Source: CAZCBJ01 sp964496705
GTDB lineage: Bacteria; Chloroflexota; Anaerolineae; Anaerolineales; Anaerolineaceae
Assembly: GCA_964496705.1 (NCBI GenBank)
Contig: CAZCBJ010000133.1
Location: forward strand, 1-10,488
Length of the DNA stretch: 10,488 bases
Direction of reading: 5' to 3'
The translations under genes were made by a program, and so were the position numbers. How positions within the stretch are numbered: the stretch's first letter is position 1; each line of letters starts with the position of its first letter. Positions 7,257 to 10,488 of the stretch are shown piece after piece. The notes beneath the pieces are model-generated. The model was given only the letters and a program-made list of their open reading frames with translations, was not told where the DNA came from and did not search any database.

Positions 7257-8992
7257 TGTTTGCCGTCGCACAGTACGCCGTGTACTTCGCGGTCTTGGTG
7301 CTCGTGGCGGTTCCGCTCGGCCGCTACATCGCCCGTGTCTACGAAGGAGACGCCGGCCTGGCAGCGAGGGTACTCGGCCCGATCGAGCGCGGCATCTACC
7401 GTCTCGCGGGCATTCGTGTCGACGAGGAGATGTCTTGGAAGAGGTATGCGGCCTGCCTGCTGGCGTTCAACCTCGCCGGGGCGCTTGTGCTTTACGTGCT
7501 CCAGCGCATCCAGGGGTATCTGCCGATGAACCCGGCGCACTTCGGGTCGGTCGGTCCAGGGGTGGCGTTCAACACCGCGGTCAGCTTCGCGAGCAACACG
7601 AACTGGCAGGCCTACAGCGGCGAGACGACCATGAGTCACCTCACCCAGATGGCCGGCCTCACGGTTCAGAACTTTCTGTCGGCCGCCACCGGGATGGCAG
7701 TTGCGGTCGTCCTCGCGCGTGGCTTCGCTCGCAAGAGCGTCGCCACGCTCGGCTGCTTCTGGGTCGACCTGACCCGCGGCACGCTGTACGTCCTCCTGCC
7801 GCTGTCGCTCCTGCTCGCCGGGCTCCTCGTGTCCCAAGGTGTGGTCCAGACCTTCGCCGGAAGCACGACGATCAGTCTCGTCGAGCCACAGACGAGCACG
7901 GCCGGCCAGACGATGACCGAGCAGATCATCCCGCTCGGTCCGGTCGCTTCGCAGGTAGCGATCAAGCAGCTCGGCACCAACGGGGGCGGCTACTTCAACG
8001 CGAACTCGGCCCATCCCTTCGAGAACCCGACGCCGCTGTCCAACTTCCTCGAGCTCTTGGCGATACTCCTCATCCCGGCCGCTCTCTGTTTCACCTTCGG
8101 AAGCATGGTGAAGTCGCGACGCCACGGGTGGGCTCTCTTTGCGACCATGGTTGCCCTCGTCGTCCCGCTGCTCATCCTCTGCGCCACCGCGGAGCACGGT
8201 GGGAACCGAGCGCTGGATGGCCTCGGCCTGGACCAGACGGCGGGCAACATGGAAGGCAAGGAGGTTCGCCTCGGCGCCTCCACGTCGGCGCTTTGGGCGA
8301 CGGCAACAACGGCCGCATCCAGCGGCTCCGTCAACGCCATGCACGACAGCCTCACGCCGCTGGGCGGTCTCGTACCCATGTGGCTGATGCAGCTCGGCGA
8401 GGTCGTCTTCGGTGGAGTCGGCTCGGGACTCTACGGCCTCCTGATGTTCGCGATCATCGCGGTCTTCATCGCCGGCCTGATGGTCGGGCGAACCCCCGAG
8501 TTCCTCGGCAAGACACTCGAAGCCTACGAGATGAAGATGGCGGCGCTCGTGGTGTTGCTGCCGTCAGCGGCCGTCCTCGTGGGTACGGCGGTGGCGTGCC
8601 TGCTGCCGACCGCGACGCGGGCGGCGCCGAACCCAGGGCCGCACGGCTTCTCTGAGATCCTGTACGCCTTCTCCTCGGCCGCGAACAACAACGGCTCGGC
8701 CTTCGCCGGGCTCGACGCAAGCGGCTCCTTCTACATCGTCGCGCTGGGCCTCTGCATGCTGATCGGCAGGTACGGGGTCATCGTGCCCGTGCTCGCCGTC
8801 GCCGGCTCCCTCGGTGGCAAGAAGTCTGTGCCGCCGTCGGCCGGCACGCTGCCGACCGACACACCCACGTTCGTGCTGCTGCTCTGCGGCACCGTCGTCC
8901 TCGTGGGCGCGTTGACCTTCATCCCCGCTCTGGCGCTTGGACCCATCGTCGAGCACCTGCGCCTTGCGGCGACTTCCGGGGTGACGCCATGA
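7256..8992 (+). CDS. kdpA: KdpA, potassium-selective channel-like subunit of the Kdp ATPase
   Basis: 578 residues against 557 in E. coli; it binds and conducts K+ in the inner membrane, feeding the KdpB pump. KdpA is built from four M-P-M repeats of the K+-transporter superfamily. The four filter-loop regions are visible: SNTNWQAYSGE (from 113), GTNGGGYFNANS (from 240), GGVGSGLYG (386-394) and ANNNGSAFAGL (476-486). Hydrophobic segments alternate along the whole length, starting with AVYFAVLVLVAVPLG. The ATG at 7256 (GGAG 8 nt upstream) is chosen over an in-frame ATG at 7181, which would lie inside kdpF and add a polar leader. The stop overlaps the kdpB start (ATGA). Expression is normally induced by K+ limitation through KdpDE, which is not in this window. 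Confidence 0.97.
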   Translation: MFAVAQYAVYFAVLVLVAVPLGRYIARVYEGDAGLAARVLGPIERGIYRLAGIRVDEEMSWKRYAACLLAFNLAGALVLYVLQRIQGYLPMNPAHFGSVGPGVAFNTAVSFASNTNWQAYSGETTMSHLTQMAGLTVQNFLSAATGMAVAVVLARGFARKSVATLGCFWVDLTRGTLYVLLPLSLLLAGLLVSQGVVQTFAGSTTISLVEPQTSTAGQTMTEQIIPLGPVASQVAIKQLGTNGGGYFNANSAHPFENPTPLSNFLELLAILLIPAALCFTFGSMVKSRRHGWALFATMVALVVPLLILCATAEHGGNRALDGLGLDQTAGNMEGKEVRLGASTSALWATATTAASSGSVNAMHDSLTPLGGLVPMWLMQLGEVVFGGVGSGLYGLLMFAIIAVFIAGLMVGRTPEFLGKTLEAYEMKMAALVVLLPSAAVLVGTAVACLLPTATRAAPNPGPHGFSEILYAFSSAANNNGSAFAGLDASGSFYIVALGLCMLIGRYGVIVPVLAVAGSLGGKKSVPPSAGTLPTDTPTFVLLLCGTVVLVGALTFIPALALGPIVEHLRLAATSGVTP

Positions 8993-10488
8993 CCACGAGT
9001 CGAACATCACCCTGGTCCCTCACCGACCGGGCGCTCATCTTGAGGGCGGTCAAGGACTCCGTCCGGAAGCTCGACCCGCGCTACCTCTACAGAAACCCCG
9101 TCATGTTCGTGGTGGAAGTCGGCAGCGCGTTCACGTCGCTCTTGTTTCTGCATGCGCTCGTGACCGGAGCCGGCGAAGCCTCGCCGTGGTTCGTTCTCGC
9201 GGTCTCCCTCTGGCTCTGGTTCACGGCGCTCTTCGGCAACTTCGCGGAGGCAATGGCCGAGGGTCGCGGCAAGGCGCAGGCGGATACGCTGCGCCGGGCT
9301 CGGAAAGACGTCGTCGCAAAGAGACTCGCGGAACCCAGGCGGGACTCCCCAGTCGAGGAGGTGCTCTCCGCTCACCTGCGCAAGGACGATCTCGTCCTCG
9401 CCGCTGCCGGGGACTTCATCCCCGGTGACGGCGACGTCATCGACGGCATCGCCTCGGTCGACGAAAGCGCCATTACGGGCGAGAGCGCCCCGGTCATCCG
9501 CGAGAGCGGCGGCGACCGGAGCGCGGTGACCGGCGGCACGCGCGTGTTGTCGGACTGGATCATTGTCCGCATCACCGCCGACCCCGGCGCGACTTTCCTC
9601 GACCGCATGATCGCAATGGTCGAGGGGGCCACGCGGCAGAAGACACCCAACGAGATCGCTCTGAACATCTTGCTTGCGGCGCTCACGATCGTCTTCCTGC
9701 TCGCGACGGTGACCCTGCTGGCCTATTCACTCTACGCAGTGCGCGCCTCGGGAAGCGGCACCCCCGTGACGATGACGGCGCTCGTGGCGCTGCTCGTCTG
9801 CCTCATCCCGACGACGATCGGCGGCCTCTTGTCGGCGATTGGGATCGCCGGGATGGACCGGATGGTCCAAGCCAACGTGCTGGCGACGTCGGGACGCGCC
9901 GTGGAGGCCGCCGGCGACGTCGACGTCTTACTGCTGGACAAGACGGGCACCATTACGCTCGGCAACCGTGAAGCCGTCGCACTCCTGCCGGCGCCCGCCG
10001 TGGACGAACAGGTTCTCGCTGACGCCGCCCAGCTCGCGTCCCTGGCGGACGAGACTCCCGAAGGGCGCAGCATCGTCGTGCTCGCGAAGACGCGGTTCGG
10101 CCTGCGCGGTCGCAATCTGAAGGAGCTCCGGGCGCACTTCGTCCCCTTCTCCGCGCACAGCAGGATGAGCGGCGCGGACGTCGACGGCCGGCAGATCCGC
10201 AAGGGAGCCGTCGACGCCATCTCTCGATTCGTGGAGGGGCACGGCGGCTCCGTGTCCACGGAGGTTCGTGAGATCGCCGAGGAGCTGTCGCGCCAAGGAG
10301 CGACACCGCTGCTGGTCGCCGAGGGTGGTCGCGTGCTCGGTGTGGTCCACCTCAAGGACATCGTCAAGGGCGGCATCCGCGAGCGCTTCTCCGAACTGCG
10401 CAAGATGGGCATCCGCACGGTGATGATCACCGGCGATAATCCCCTGACCGCGGCCGCGATCGCCGCCGAGGCGGGTGTCGACGACTTC
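8989..10488 (+). CDS. kdpB: KdpB, P-type ATPase subunit of the Kdp K+ pump, C-terminus cut by window edge
   Basis: The catalytic subunit, which hydrolyses ATP to drive K+ uptake. 500 codons are seen of about 680 usual. The N-terminus (DSVRKLDP..LYRNPVMFVVEVGS) matches KdpB, as does the FTALFGNFAEAMAEGRGKAQA stretch. The actuator domain holds TGES (163-166); S166 matches the E. coli serine whose phosphorylation inhibits the pump. CLIPTTIGGLLSAIGIAGMD is the KdpB-type M4 region, and DKTGT (317-321) has the aspartate phosphorylated in each cycle. The nucleotide domain shows PFSAHSRMSG and IRKGAVDAI, and the P domain begins with MITGDNPLTA before the edge. Missing are the rest of the P domain and the last membrane helices. 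The start overlaps the kdpA stop (ATGA); the Shine-Dalgarno is weak, so translational coupling is likely. No frameshift is visible. Confidence 0.97.
   Translation, partial: MTTSRTSPWSLTDRALILRAVKDSVRKLDPRYLYRNPVMFVVEVGSAFTSLLFLHALVTGAGEASPWFVLAVSLWLWFTALFGNFAEAMAEGRGKAQADTLRRARKDVVAKRLAEPRRDSPVEEVLSAHLRKDDLVLAAAGDFIPGDGDVIDGIASVDESAITGESAPVIRESGGDRSAVTGGTRVLSDWIIVRITADPGATFLDRMIAMVEGATRQKTPNEIALNILLAALTIVFLLATVTLLAYSLYAVRASGSGTPVTMTALVALLVCLIPTTIGGLLSAIGIAGMDRMVQANVLATSGRAVEAAGDVDVLLLDKTGTITLGNREAVALLPAPAVDEQVLADAAQLASLADETPEGRSIVVLAKTRFGLRGRNLKELRAHFVPFSAHSRMSGADVDGRQIRKGAVDAISRFVEGHGGSVSTEVREIAEELSRQGATPLLVAEGGRVLGVVHLKDIVKGGIRERFSELRKMGIRTVMITGDNPLTAAAIAAEAGVDDF

Noticed and set aside
7094..8344. 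416-codon minus-strand ORF
   Set aside because: Antisense to kdpF and kdpA, whose motifs are unmistakable; composition is shadow-like.

Overview
The window is GC-rich coding DNA from a bacterium. There is no rRNA or tRNA to place it. The mix of a kdp potassium-pump operon, a secreted rhamnosidase-like glycosidase, a Tat-exported flavoprotein and stand-alone methyltransferases would fit a soil Acidobacteriota (for example Vicinamibacteria), but this is an inference from style, not a demonstrated assignment.

Left part (1-6664): all genes run right to left on the minus strand. In order of transcription they are: a cysteine-rich DUF4395 membrane protein (6664-6023); a two-part protein ending in a Methyltransf_24-type SAM methyltransferase (5877-4882); a short TPR-like remnant (about 4881-4675); a Tat-signal FMN-dependent alpha-hydroxy-acid oxidase carrying a CxxCH motif (4563-3346); a class I SAM methyltransferase (3124-2342); and a GH78-type alpha-L-rhamnosidase with a signal peptide that runs off the left edge (2246-1). 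The gaps between them are 95-318 bp. Several have their own promoter-like elements, so this looks like a series of separate units, not one operon.

Middle (6665-7065): a 401-bp divergent intergenic region. It holds four degenerate 19-bp tandem repeats, helically spaced TGAC motifs next to a -35-like TTGACC, and a possible 5'-leader hairpin just upstream of the first kdp-operon ribosome-binding site.

Right part (7066-10488): a compact plus-strand kdp operon with overlapping stops and starts. It comprises a 34-residue one-helix membrane peptide, kdpF (GTG start), kdpA, and kdpB cut off by the right edge after 500 codons. KdpA is the potassium-selective channel-like subunit, KdpB the P-type ATPase, and KdpF a small stabilising helix; together they scavenge K+ at high affinity. 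KdpC and the KdpDE regulators, if present, lie beyond the window.

I found no convincing new multi-gene system. The observations most worth follow-up are the CxxCH motif inside the exported flavoprotein, the unnamed membrane peptide heading the kdp operon, the cysteine-rich C-terminal extension of the DUF4395 protein, the N-terminal domain joined to the Methyltransf_24 enzyme, and the in-frame TPR-like remnant behind it.
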